A DNA stretch of 64,000 bases from Flavobacteriaceae bacterium (GCA_947491985.1 CANLLR010000002.1:1-64000); one strand, 5' to 3'. Numbered from the stretch's first letter, positions 31,264 through 41,172 are shown. The notes: a model not told the origin generated them from the sequence alone. Numbers and translations: made by a program.

Positions 31264-33132
31264 TTACCTACCCATATAAATTAACAATACTGAAATATCG
31301 CTTGGCGAAACACCGCTAATACGAGATGCTTGTGAAATGGTTACGGGACGAATCTTGCTTAATTTTTGTTTGGCTTCGATTGACATGGATTTGATTTTAT
31401 GATAATCGAAGTTTTCTGGAATTTTCACATCTTCCAATCGGGTCAATTTATCAGCATTATTTCGTTCCTTTTCTATATAGCCTGAGTATTTCACTTGAAT
31501 TTCGGCTTGCTCTAAAATCTCCCTATCAAGATTATTTTCGGACACATAACTCGCTACTTTTTCAAACTTTAAGAAGTCATCCAAATCAATTTGTGGACGT
31601 GAGAAGACTTTAAACATTTTGTCCGATTGATCCATTAACGCGCTTTCTTTTGCTACTAATATCGGATTTGCTTCTGCCATTGTGACACTCGTTTCTTTAA
31701 AAAACTGTACCATCGCATCACTCGCAGCAAACTTTTTCTCCATTCTGCGCAAACGTTCTTCTGAAGCCAAACCAATTGCATGAGCTTTTGGTGTAAGTCG
31801 TGAATCGGCATTATCTTGTCGTAAAAGCGTTCTATATTCAGCACGAGACGTAAACATACGATACGGTTCTTCGGTTCCTTTAGTAATTAAATCGTCGATA
31901 AGAACGCCAATATACGCTTCGTCACGCTTTAAAATCATTGGTTCTTCTTCTTTTACTTTGAGTGCAGCATTGATTCCGGCCATCATTCCTTGAGAAGCAG
32001 CTTCTTCATAGCCAGTTGTTCCATTAATTTGTCCGGCAAAATACAAACCTTCAACCAACTTCGTCTCTAATGTATGTTTCAATTGCGTTGGCGGAAAATA
32101 ATCGTATTCGATGGCATAACCAGGACGGAAAAATTTTACATTTTCAAATCCGGCTACCGATCGTAAAGCTTTAAATTGAATGTCTTCAGGAAGCGATGTG
32201 GAGAAACCATTGACATATACTTCGACTGTATCCCAGCCTTCAGGTTCAACAAACAATTGGTGTCTTTCTTTATCGGCAAAGCGGTTGATTTTATCTTCGA
32301 TAGACGGACAATAACGTGGGCCGATACTTTTTATGCGACCGTTAAACATTGGCGAGCGATCAAATCCTTCACGTAAAATATCATGAACCTCTAACGAAGT
32401 ATAGGTCATGTGACACGGTTTTTGCTTAGTTAACGGTTTCGTTTCGTCTGAATAAGAGAACTTGTCTGGTTTTACATCACCTAATTCTTCACGCATTTTG
32501 GAATAATCCAACGATCGACCATCAACTCTTGGTGGTGTTCCTGTTTTCATTCGGCCCGATTCAAAACCTACGTTAACCAACTCTTCGGTGATCCCAAAAG
32601 CAGCACTTTCGCCTGCTCGTCCTCCACCGAATTGTTTATCTCCAATATGGATTAAACCATTAAGAAAAGTACCATTGGTTAAAACGACCGATTTAGCTTT
32701 GATTTCGATACCCAAAGAAGTCACAATTCCTTCCACTTTATTATTTTTAATAAGTAGACCTTTGACCATTTCTTGATAGAAATCGAGATTGGGCGTTCGC
32801 TCTAACATCAAGCGCCATTCTTCTGCAAAACGCATTCGGTCACTTTGAACACGAGGTGACCACATGGCTGGACCTTTTGACTTGTTGAGCATTTTGAATT
32901 GCACCGCGGTTTTATCGGATATGATTCCGGAATACCCGCCCATAGCATCAATTTCGCGTACAATTTGTCCTTTTGCGATTCCGCCCATAGCTGGATTACA
33001 TGACATTTGTGCAATATTTTGCAAACTCATTGTTACCAATAATGTAGAGCAGCCTAAATTGGCTGACGCTGCTGCAGCTTCGCATCCTGCGTGTCCTGCC
33101 CCTACTACTATAACATCGTATGTATTAAACAT
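31264..33132 (-). CDS. mnmG: tRNA uridine-5-carboxymethylaminomethyl(34) synthesis enzyme MnmG (GidA)
   Basis: DVIVVGAGHAGCEAA, CNPAMGGIAKGQIVREIDAMGG. Confidence 0.98.
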   Translation of the reverse strand: MFNTYDVIVVGAGHAGCEAAAASANLGCSTLLVTMSLQNIAQMSCNPAMGGIAKGQIVREIDAMGGYSGIISDKTAVQFKMLNKSKGPAMWSPRVQSDRMRFAEEWRLMLERTPNLDFYQEMVKGLLIKNNKVEGIVTSLGIEIKAKSVVLTNGTFLNGLIHIGDKQFGGGRAGESAAFGITEELVNVGFESGRMKTGTPPRVDGRSLDYSKMREELGDVKPDKFSYSDETKPLTKQKPCHMTYTSLEVHDILREGFDRSPMFNGRIKSIGPRYCPSIEDKINRFADKERHQLFVEPEGWDTVEVYVNGFSTSLPEDIQFKALRSVAGFENVKFFRPGYAIEYDYFPPTQLKHTLETKLVEGLYFAGQINGTTGYEEAASQGMMAGINAALKVKEEEPMILKRDEAYIGVLIDDLITKGTEEPYRMFTSRAEYRTLLRQDNADSRLTPKAHAIGLASEERLRRMEKKFAASDAMVQFFKETSVTMAEANPILVAKESALMDQSDKMFKVFSRPQIDLDDFLKFEKVASYVSENNLDREILEQAEIQVKYSGYIEKERNNADKLTRLEDVKIPENFDYHKIKSMSIEAKQKLSKIRPVTISQASRISGVSPSDISVLLIYMGR

Positions 33133-33188
33133 TGTAAATATTAGATTGTAGACATTAGATTTCTGAATCTATTATCTGTTTAATTGTT

Positions 33189-33204
33189 TGTTCCACGTGG
33201 AACG
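33189..33204. promoter_or_regulatory. parS-like ParB-binding site TGTTCCACGTGGAACG
   Basis: Palindromic match, one off from TGTTCCACGTGGAACA. Confidence 0.8.
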
Positions 33205-33236
33205 CTGAGCTATATTCAAATGGTTTCTCTGATAGC

Positions 33237-33256
33237 CCTGTCTGCCGTCAGGCAGG
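33237..33256. repeat. GC-rich short inverted repeat CCTGTCTGCCGTCAGGCAGG
   Basis: Arms CCTGTCTG/CAGGCAGG with one mismatch in AT-rich intergenic DNA. Confidence 0.5.
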
Positions 33257-33360
33257 CCCGATTGCGTGAAAATCTTTTTCAAACCTTTTTTTTGAAAAAA
33301 TTGAAACAAAAGCGGGAAATACGAAACCAAGAAAGTCCAAGCTATTTGCTTCAAATCATC

Positions 33361-33780
33361 TTATTGTTTCACGTGGAACAATTTGATTTTTTCGTCTTCT
33401 TTATTTCTCATTAGAATTTCTTCGTCTTCTGATTTGTCCTTATAACCACAGTAATGCAGAATGCCGTGAATGATGACTCTTTTCAATTCTTCGTCGAAAG
33501 TTACGTTGAAATCTTCGGCGTTCTCTATCACTCTTTCTACGGAAACAAAAATATCTCCGTGTAATTCGTTTCCTACAGAATAGTCAAAACTAATAATGTC
33601 GGTATAGTAGTCATGATCAAGGTATTGCTTATTGATGTTTAAGATAAACGCGTCATCACAAAAGATATAATTAATATCGCCTTCTTTTTTGTTTTCGGAT
33701 AAAATAACCTTAGATATCCAATCAGAAAAAAGCGGTTCATTATCGAGTTGAAAGTCGGTTTCGTATGTATAACTAATCAT
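33361..33780 (-). CDS. ybeY: Endoribonuclease YbeY
   Basis: VIIHGILHYCGYKDKSEDE (H-x3-H metal motif). Confidence 0.93.
   Translation of the reverse strand: MISYTYETDFQLDNEPLFSDWISKVILSENKKEGDINYIFCDDAFILNINKQYLDHDYYTDIISFDYSVGNELHGDIFVSVERVIENAEDFNVTFDEELKRVIIHGILHYCGYKDKSEDEEILMRNKEDEKIKLFHVKQ
33365..33380. promoter_or_regulatory. parS-like ParB-binding site TGTTTCACGTGGAACA
   Basis: Near-perfect parS consensus; encodes the YbeY C-terminal LFHVKQ. Confidence 0.85.
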
Positions 33781-36700
33781 CTTTTTTGAAATATTCTTGC
33801 ACCTTTTGGTTGTAATTGGAGCGCAAAGGTAAGGTTTGTCGGTTTAATATTTCAATACTATTGATATAATCCTGCAAACGCTGTGGTAGTGCATTGGTCG
33901 TGTTGTTAAATTCTTTCTTGTTGGTTTCGGATTGGCGTTTCTTTTCTTCGCCTTGTTGTTGCAACGCTTTTTCGAGTTTTAGCAATTCGTACTTAATGTT
34001 TAGAATACGCTGTAAAGATTCGTTATTAAAACCTTTATTTAGTAATTGTTTTTCGAATTGTTTCATTTGATCAAGCGCATTTTGACCGTTTCCGCCCAAT
34101 CCCTTTTTGTTCAATTCGTTTTGGAGTGCTTCCCGCAATTGTTGTTGTTCTTTGTAAATTTCCATAATAGCTTTGGCATCACCTTCACCGTCTTCTCCAT
34201 TTTCACCATCTTTTCCTTGTCCACCATTGCCTGTACCTTGACCGTTATTTCCTTTTCCGTCTTTCCCTTGCTTACCCGATTCTTTGCCTTTGCCTTCTTT
34301 TCCGTCCTTGCCTTCTTTACCGTCTTTTCCATCTTTACCCTGACCTTCTTTTCCGACTTCTTTCTCGCCTTCTTTACCATCTTTACCATCACCAGGTTTT
34401 TGTCCAGGCTTCATTCCTTTTTTCATTTTATCAGCAAGTACTTCTTGTTTTTTGATGATGTCTGGTAATTGCATATCGCTTTGTCCTTGGCCTGGTTTTG
34501 GTTTTCCTGCGCCGGGCATCGACATCGACATTTGCATGTTATTGAGTGTATCGGCTAACATATCGGCTAATAAATTAGCCGATGAAACTGCAAATTGTTG
34601 GTGTGATGTTCCTTTAGAAACGTTGGCGTCTGCAAGTGTTTCTATGGCTTTGTCAACATTGTATTGGACGTTACTTATTTCTTTAGTTACGTCTTCGGCA
34701 ATTTTAGGATTGCGCAATGACATGGCAAACAAACTGTCATCAACATGTTTGAATTGTTGTTTTAAATCTTGTTGAGTCTTCAAATTTTTATTAAATGACG
34801 GCGAACCTCTTTTAAGTCCTTTGAATTGTTTCATAACATCTTCTTGTGAAAACGAATACGCTAACAAATTGTCTAATATTTGACGTAACATCGCAATATC
34901 TTCTTCCATTTGTTCCTCTTCGCTTTGTTGCATGCCTTCCATCATGTCTTGGCTCATTTGCTGCATTTTCTTGGCTGCGCTTTTTTGTTTTGGTTTGGCT
35001 TTGTCTTTCTGTTGCTTTTGCAATTGATCAGAAGCATTTTTCATGTCTTCATCAATACTTTTCTCTTTAGGAGCAGTATCGGGTAATTCAACTGGAGCTT
35101 TGAGCTCTTTGTTTTCTTTGGAAAGTTCCTTTAGCTCTTCCTGGATTTTATCAAACTCTTTGTTGATTTCTTCTTGTTTATCAGCAGAATTACCTTTTTC
35201 ATCCTCCGAAAGTTTGTCTTGCTTTTCAGCTAACTTTTCTAATTTATCGGCGATTTGTTCCGCTTTTTTCTCTACATAATATTTCTTAGTCAATTCGACC
35301 AATTGCTCTAAAGTCTTCGATTGATTTTTGCTGTTTTGTTTGAATTTTTCCATCTTTTCAAACAACTCTTCTTTACTGATTTTATCATTCAGTTCCTTTA
35401 ATTCGTCAAGTAATTTTTTGTTTTTTTCAAAATCTTTATCGGCTTTTTCGAGTCGATCTTTGAGCAATTCTTTGAGTTCGTCTTTTTTATCGGTTTTTAC
35501 CTTGTCGAGATTTTCTTTCATCTTCTCGGCAAACTCCTTCATCATTTCATCTTGCTTTTTCTGACGTTGCAAAAAATCATTGACTTTTTGTTGTTCTTTA
35601 AATTCTAAGGTTTCTTTTTCCTTGCCCATTTTTTGCAACTTGTCCATTTCGCTTTGCTGCTTCTCTTGTGCTTTTAATGATTTTTCTAATGAATTAATAT
35701 TATCGTTTTGCTGTTGCATCAACTCGTCTTCTTTTTCTACTTCTGTGGACTCTCTGTGGGAAAATGTAGCTGATTTTGAACTTTTATAGCCATGAGGTGC
35801 ATCGTTGTCAAAAACTTCAAAATAGTATTCGTAATTCACACCCTCTTGAATAGGTAAATTGCTTGGAAATGCAAAGACAAAGCGATCATAAATTTCTCTT
35901 TTAACGCTTATATTTCCTCGCTTGGCTTCGTTGGGTTTGTCTTTTGGATAATACACAATTTGCAATCTCGACAATCCGTAATCATCCGCAACCTGACCTA
36001 AAACAATGTTCTTTGCCACTTTTAATGTGTCAGGTGCATTATTGACATTGATGGTTGGAAATTGGTCTTTGACTACAGAGATGTTATAATTGAGTTTTTC
36101 GTAATTCTGTACTTTAGTATTGGACGTAACAATTTGATATTCGGTATTTTGAATGATATTTTTAGATAAAAAAAACTGATTTTCTTTTTTGGTAAAAGCG
36201 TACTTAGAATTAGCGTCAAACCAATCTACTTTTTGTGTAGCCAGCGTATTCATAAGCCATGTAACTTTCGTTCCTTCTGGAATTATAGCATTTCCAGTTC
36301 CTTTAACCACCTCGCTTTTTTTATTTAAATAGCTTGGGTAGTTCAACACCATTTGAAAATTAGCGATAGAGGGAACGGTGACTACAGAAAGTTCATATTC
36401 ATTCGATTCCACTGAATTTGCTTCAAGGTGAAATTCGATGTTGGCTTTTGGTTTTGGAATCACAAATTCAAACTCACCCGCTTTGGTACTTTCCATAAAA
36501 TAACTTTCGTCCCCTATGAAAATCATTGCATTTTCTGGAACGACTTTTCCAACGGTTTTCACTTTTAGAAGAAAATCTTGATTCTGTTCGGTTTGTAAAT
36601 TTTGATTGACCATTTGAAATTCAAAAGGTGCTGGCGGCAAAAACTGTTGTTTGTAGTTAACCACACGATTTAAACTTTGGGATAGGATATCACTTTTTCC

Positions 36701-37207
36701 AGAAACTAAGAAAAACAAGAAGAACAAAATTGGAATCACCGCCAAAGGCAAATATTTGGTGTTCTTTTTAAAATTGATAGCATTCCCAAACGGAATCGGC
36801 TGCAAAGAATTGGCCTTTTGGTCGATGGAAGCCAACAATAATTCGGATTTGTTTTTATCGTTAGAAAGCTGTAGAAAATTGGTTAGCTTGTCGCCTACTT
36901 CGCTAAAATGGTTTCCAATAATTTTAGAAGCATCATCAAAATCAATTCCTTTCTGTAACTTAAATAATTTAAAAATCGGAAACAAAATAAAACGCAATAA
37001 CAAGAAAAGCTCTACGGATATGAATGTCCAAAACAGCAGGGTTCGCGCCATCGGTTTCAACCATAAAAAATATTCTACAAAAAGCGTAAATATAAAATAC
37101 AACAATCCAAGTCCTACGAAGAAAATTGTTCCACGTACTAATTCATTGGTATAATACTTTTTAATAAACTGCTCGAGTTTATAGTAAATCACATTTGCTT
37201 TTTCCAA
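33773..37207 (-). CDS. DUF4175 family large membrane protein
   Basis: N-terminal TM segments, long coiled-coil, low-complexity GKDGKEGK tract. Confidence 0.8.
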   Translation of the reverse strand: MEKANVIYYKLEQFIKKYYTNELVRGTIFFVGLGLLYFIFTLFVEYFLWLKPMARTLLFWTFISVELFLLLRFILFPIFKLFKLQKGIDFDDASKIIGNHFSEVGDKLTNFLQLSNDKNKSELLLASIDQKANSLQPIPFGNAINFKKNTKYLPLAVIPILFFLFFLVSGKSDILSQSLNRVVNYKQQFLPPAPFEFQMVNQNLQTEQNQDFLLKVKTVGKVVPENAMIFIGDESYFMESTKAGEFEFVIPKPKANIEFHLEANSVESNEYELSVVTVPSIANFQMVLNYPSYLNKKSEVVKGTGNAIIPEGTKVTWLMNTLATQKVDWFDANSKYAFTKKENQFFLSKNIIQNTEYQIVTSNTKVQNYEKLNYNISVVKDQFPTINVNNAPDTLKVAKNIVLGQVADDYGLSRLQIVYYPKDKPNEAKRGNISVKREIYDRFVFAFPSNLPIQEGVNYEYYFEVFDNDAPHGYKSSKSATFSHRESTEVEKEDELMQQQNDNINSLEKSLKAQEKQQSEMDKLQKMGKEKETLEFKEQQKVNDFLQRQKKQDEMMKEFAEKMKENLDKVKTDKKDELKELLKDRLEKADKDFEKNKKLLDELKELNDKISKEELFEKMEKFKQNSKNQSKTLEQLVELTKKYYVEKKAEQIADKLEKLAEKQDKLSEDEKGNSADKQEEINKEFDKIQEELKELSKENKELKAPVELPDTAPKEKSIDEDMKNASDQLQKQQKDKAKPKQKSAAKKMQQMSQDMMEGMQQSEEEQMEEDIAMLRQILDNLLAYSFSQEDVMKQFKGLKRGSPSFNKNLKTQQDLKQQFKHVDDSLFAMSLRNPKIAEDVTKEISNVQYNVDKAIETLADANVSKGTSHQQFAVSSANLLADMLADTLNNMQMSMSMPGAGKPKPGQGQSDMQLPDIIKKQEVLADKMKKGMKPGQKPGDGKDGKEGEKEVGKEGQGKDGKDGKEGKDGKEGKGKESGKQGKDGKGNNGQGTGNGGQGKDGENGEDGEGDAKAIMEIYKEQQQLREALQNELNKKGLGGNGQNALDQMKQFEKQLLNKGFNNESLQRILNIKYELLKLEKALQQQGEEKKRQSETNKKEFNNTTNALPQRLQDYINSIEILNRQTLPLRSNYNQKVQEYFKKDD

Positions 37208-37275
37208 AATTGTTGATCGTTTACCTTCGGTCAGTTCGCAAAAAACTGCTCGTGTGTTTATGACCGATAAAAATA

Positions 37276-37283
37276 CAAATTTA
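37276..37283 (-). promoter_or_regulatory. Putative -7 element TAAATTTG for the DUF4175 gene
   Basis: TAnnTTTG consensus upstream of start. Confidence 0.35.
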
Positions 37284-37377
37284 TAGTTAGGATAAAAGTT
37301 AAATCTTTACTAATGCTTTAAGTGCTCTTAAATCAGGAATCTACTTATTGGCCAACGCGCCGTCTGGCCCCATCGCT

Positions 37378-37400
37378 AAAAATGTTCACTGAACATTTTT
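37378..37400. promoter_or_regulatory. Perfect 23-bp palindrome AAAAATGTTCA-C-TGAACATTTTT upstream of gltX
   Basis: 11-bp perfect arms; ends 19 nt before the putative gltX -7 element. Confidence 0.6.
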
Positions 37401-37419
37401 CTAACGCTCGGTCCTTACT

Positions 37420-37427
37420 TATCTTTG
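37420..37427 (+). promoter_or_regulatory. Putative -7 promoter element TATCTTTG for gltX
   Basis: TAnnTTTG consensus ~50 nt upstream of ATG. Confidence 0.55.
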
Positions 37428-37477
37428 CGCCATAATTTCGCTTTCGTAGCCTAAAATTGAATTAAAAAATACAACAA

Positions 37478-38983
37478 ATGTCGAAACAAATTCGCGTGCG
37501 TTTTGCACCCAGTCCGACCGGACCTCTTCATATTGGTGGGGTTAGAACCGCACTATTTAATTACCTTTTTGCGAAGAAAAACAATGGTGTTTTTTACTTA
37601 CGTGTTGAAGATACCGATCAAAATCGCTTTGTTTATGGAGCTGAAGAATACATTATGGAAGCTTTAAATTGGCTCGGAATTGCACCTGACGAAACGGTTG
37701 GAAAAAATGAAAAATTTGGTCCGTATCGACAAAGCGAACGCAAACATTTGTATAAGCAATATGCCGATCAATTGATTGCTTCGGGTTGGGCGTATTATGC
37801 TTTTGATTCGGCTGAAGAATTGGATATTTTAAGAAAACAATACGAATCGGTAGGAAAAACCTTCATTTACAATTGGAGCAATCGCGAAAAACGGAACACA
37901 TCATTGGTTATTTCTAAGGAAGAAGTTGCAAAAAGAATTGCAAATGGCGACGATTACGTAATCCGATTTAAAACACCTGTTAACGAAACCTTGCATTTGC
38001 ATGATAGTATTCGTGGCGATATTCAATTTGCCACTAATTTATTAGACGATAAAGTTTTGTTTAAAAGTGATGGCATGCCGACCTATCATTTGGCGAATAT
38101 TGTCGACGATCATTTGATGGAAACCTCGCACGTAATTCGCGGTGAAGAATGGTTGCCATCGATGCCATTGCATTGTTTGCTGTACAAAGCTTTTGGTTGG
38201 GAAGCGCCTCAATTTGCGCATTTGCCGTTAATTTTAAAACCTATCGGTAACGGAAAATTATCCAAACGCGATGGCGATAAAATGGGTTTTCCTGTATTTC
38301 CATTGCAATGGGAAACGGAAGAAGGCGTTTCACCAGGTTATCGTGAAAAAGGATTTTTTCCAGAAGCGGTGATTAACTTTTTAGCTTTGTTGGGTTGGAA
38401 TGATGGCACCGAACAGGAATTATTTTCTTTGGAAGAATTGGTTGAAAAATTCGATTTAAATAGAGTTCATAAAGCCGGAGCCAAATTCGATCCGGAAAAA
38501 AACAAATGGTTCAACCATCAGTATTTGCAAAAGCAAAGTGATGACGATTTGGCTAAAGACTTCGCTCCTATTTTATATAAAAAAGGAATTGCTATTGATT
38601 ATACCACTTTAGTTCGAATCGTTTCATTGATAAAAGAACGTGCTAATTTTGTTTCAGATTTTTGGGAGTTATCCGATTATTTCTTTGTGGCTCCAATATC
38701 TTATGATGAAAAAGCATCGAAAAATTGGAAAGAAGATACGCCACAATTGATGCGCAATTTGATAGGTATTTTGAATGCCATTGATGATTTTACTTCGGGA
38801 AACATCGAAATCATTATAAAAGATTGGATGACGCAAAACGAAATTGGAATGGGGAAAGTAATGCAGCCTTTTCGATTGAGTTTAGTTGGCGCTTTAAAAG
38901 GACCGCACCTTTATGAAATTGTGGAAATGATTGGAAAAGAGGAAACTGTTAAACGTTTGGAAAAAGCGATTGCTACTTTATAA
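37478..38983 (+). CDS. gltX: Glutamate--tRNA ligase
   Basis: RFAPSPTGPLHIGGVRTALFNYLFAKK; KLSKRDGD. Confidence 0.97.
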   Translation: MSKQIRVRFAPSPTGPLHIGGVRTALFNYLFAKKNNGVFYLRVEDTDQNRFVYGAEEYIMEALNWLGIAPDETVGKNEKFGPYRQSERKHLYKQYADQLIASGWAYYAFDSAEELDILRKQYESVGKTFIYNWSNREKRNTSLVISKEEVAKRIANGDDYVIRFKTPVNETLHLHDSIRGDIQFATNLLDDKVLFKSDGMPTYHLANIVDDHLMETSHVIRGEEWLPSMPLHCLLYKAFGWEAPQFAHLPLILKPIGNGKLSKRDGDKMGFPVFPLQWETEEGVSPGYREKGFFPEAVINFLALLGWNDGTEQELFSLEELVEKFDLNRVHKAGAKFDPEKNKWFNHQYLQKQSDDDLAKDFAPILYKKGIAIDYTTLVRIVSLIKERANFVSDFWELSDYFFVAPISYDEKASKNWKEDTPQLMRNLIGILNAIDDFTSGNIEIIIKDWMTQNEIGMGKVMQPFRLSLVGALKGPHLYEIVEMIGKEETVKRLEKAIATL

Positions 38984-38986
38984 AAA

Positions 38987-39009
38987 AGTCCCGATTAATT
39001 CGGGACTTT
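38987..39009. terminator. Bidirectional intrinsic terminator
   Basis: AAAGTCCCGA-TTAAT... TCGGGACTTT hairpin between convergent genes. Confidence 0.85.
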
Positions 39010-39012
39010 ATT

Positions 39013-40425
39013 TTAAAAGACGGTTACCTTGTAATAGGTTTTATTGTCGCTTTCAGTAAGCCATAATTTACCGTTCATTGAATAAGTGCTGAAAAATATT
39101 TTTCCCTTACTTGGAATACTCTTGATGTAATCTGAGAAAGCTTTGTTGTTTTCGACCGCTACGATTCCTTCGTAATCAAAAAGACGGTTTTTGCCTATAT
39201 TTTTGTTGGTAAAACTCTCCTGAATGAAATCCCTTGGTCCGCTCATCATATTGAATTCCCATTTGACCTTGAAGTCCTGTTTGATGAATTTCAATTCATT
39301 TCCAGTTTTTTTATCAATATCCGCGGTAACTACAATCTGTTCGTTTTTAAAGGAGGACATCTTGAAGTTCAGCTTATCGTCATTTTCTGTCAACCAAGTG
39401 CTGATATTTACCTTATTATCAATATCTTCCAAAACCTTGTCTTCCACTTTTTTAATGTACTGCCAAACTTTGTTGCCCTTACTGTCAAATTTTACAACAT
39501 AACATCCTCTTATTGTTGCGTAGAGGGCATCTTTTTTGCCTTCTTTTCCCAACAATCCTTAGAAGTACACGTTTTGATCTTTGTCAACTATAAAATTATT
39601 CACTGACAAATCATCCAAAAAAGCAATGTTTTTAGCGTTGGCAATTGGCGGAAAGCCAATCCTGCCTCCTTCATTAAGGGACGAAACCAGTGAATAAGGC
39701 GCCACATCTATAACGTAGGAATGCTCCCTTAGTTTTTTGCCGTTAAAATCAAAAACGGTTCTGTATATAGTATTTACGGTACATTCCTTATTGATGGATT
39801 TGGTAATGATTTCGAATTCGTCATTCGATACGTTCCTTACATTGAAACTTACATCCCTTCTGCTCGAAACATAAAAGTTGTCGCCTTTCTATTTTGTAAT
39901 ATCTTGTTTTGGCAACGTAAATTTTTCGTTTTTTCTAGTGGCGATAGTGGTACGGCTCAACACCAATTCGTCTTTTTCAAAATCGATTTCCCTCTCCCCT
40001 TTTTGGTTTACAAATCCAAATTCGTATACATCATTAAAATTACTAAGGCTCTCGCTCATGTTGAAAAGTGGCGTTGATTTTCCGCTGGAAATGAATTTGT
40101 ATTTTTTTCCCTGATAGCTCATAGCTTCATATTGTGTAACTTTCAAGGTTTTGTCTGACGGCGAAGAAATAACTTTCATCACTTCGTCGTTTTCAAACAC
40201 TACTTCCTTTTTCCCTGATGCATCATAACTTACGAGATTGGTAATCATCTTGTTTGTCGACATTCCGGAATATTTGCCTTTTTCAATGACAATTTTATTT
40301 TCTTTCACAAGAAAATCATAATCTAGTGGTATATTATCTTTCTCAAATTTTTCCTCTACAATAGTTGTTTGTGCGCCCGCATACAATGCCGATAATAATG
40401 CAACACTTAAAAAAATTCTTTTCAT
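39013..40425 (-). pseudogene. Hypothetical secreted protein gene (~470 codons) interrupted by two in-frame stops
   Basis: ORFs 39889-40425 and 39013-39555 are in one frame; the intervening sequence is open except TAG at 39889-39891 and TAA at 39559-39561. Confidence 0.85.
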
Positions 40426-40437
40426 ATATACTTATAT

Positions 40438-41097
40438 TTAGAGATTAAACAAAATCTGACCGCTTAAAGTTCCTAAGTTTCCTTTGAACGTTTTGTTACC
40501 GTTATGTAAAGTGAGTTCTTCTTGACTGTTCAATTTATTCAACACATTGGTAAAACCATATTGATAAAAAACAATGGCGCGTAGACGTCGGTTTCCGGCT
40601 GAAATTCCGCCATACAAATTCCCATTAATTTTACTGACTTCCAAAATTTGGTTCGCTTTCAAAGTCGTTCCCGATATGATGTTGTTTTCTTCTTTGGTAT
40701 CGATTTTAAGATCGCCATTGACTTGCAAAACGGGACCGAAATCAATTGACACATGATTTTTTACAACGTTATAACTCAACAACAATCGCAGTTGAGCTCC
40801 TGATAAACTGTACTTTACATCAGCCTTTTGAGCGGTTGGAGTAAGCGTTCCAATTTTAAAATTGTTCTCGAAAAATTGCATTCCGAAAATCATGCTCCAA
40901 TTGTTGTAATAATTTCCTCGAACCGACAAACCACCATTCCAACCTATTCCGGGTTGTGCTGTAAAATTAGACGTGTTGAGAGTAGTTTGAGAAACACCCA
41001 CTGTAATTCCGATTCGATTGCCATCTTTTTCTTGGTATTGAGCAGTAGAAATAAAAGATATAAATAAAAGGCTTAGGGCAAAAAAAAGATTCTTCAT
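40438..41097 (-). CDS. Outer-membrane beta-barrel-like hypothetical protein
   Basis: Signal peptide and alternating beta pattern; start at MKNLFFALSLLF. Confidence 0.65.
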   Translation of the reverse strand: MKNLFFALSLLFISFISTAQYQEKDGNRIGITVGVSQTTLNTSNFTAQPGIGWNGGLSVRGNYYNNWSMIFGMQFFENNFKIGTLTPTAQKADVKYSLSGAQLRLLLSYNVVKNHVSIDFGPVLQVNGDLKIDTKEENNIISGTTLKANQILEVSKINGNLYGGISAGNRRLRAIVFYQYGFTNVLNKLNSQEELTLHNGNKTFKGNLGTLSGQILFNL

Positions 41098-41172
41098 TAT
41101 TAAAATTGTAATTTGTAACAAACATACATTTTTATCGTATAACTAGCGTATTAACAATTTAAATTTAATCTA

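Noticed and set aside
34046-34468. 140-aa plus-strand ORF rich in Phe/Leu/Thr opposite the DUF4175 gene
   Set aside because: Antisense reading of the GKDGKEGK low-complexity tract; hydrophobicity is a codon artefact.
37127-37142. Possible fourth parS-like site TGTTCCACGTACTAAT
   Set aside because: Only the left half matches; palindromy is lost, and it lies inside the DUF4175 coding sequence.
39013-39555. ORF-track 180-aa protein starting at TTG (MLGKEGKKDALY)
   Set aside because: The TTG start is two codons after an in-frame TAA; better explained as the 3' part of the interrupted gene 39013-40425.
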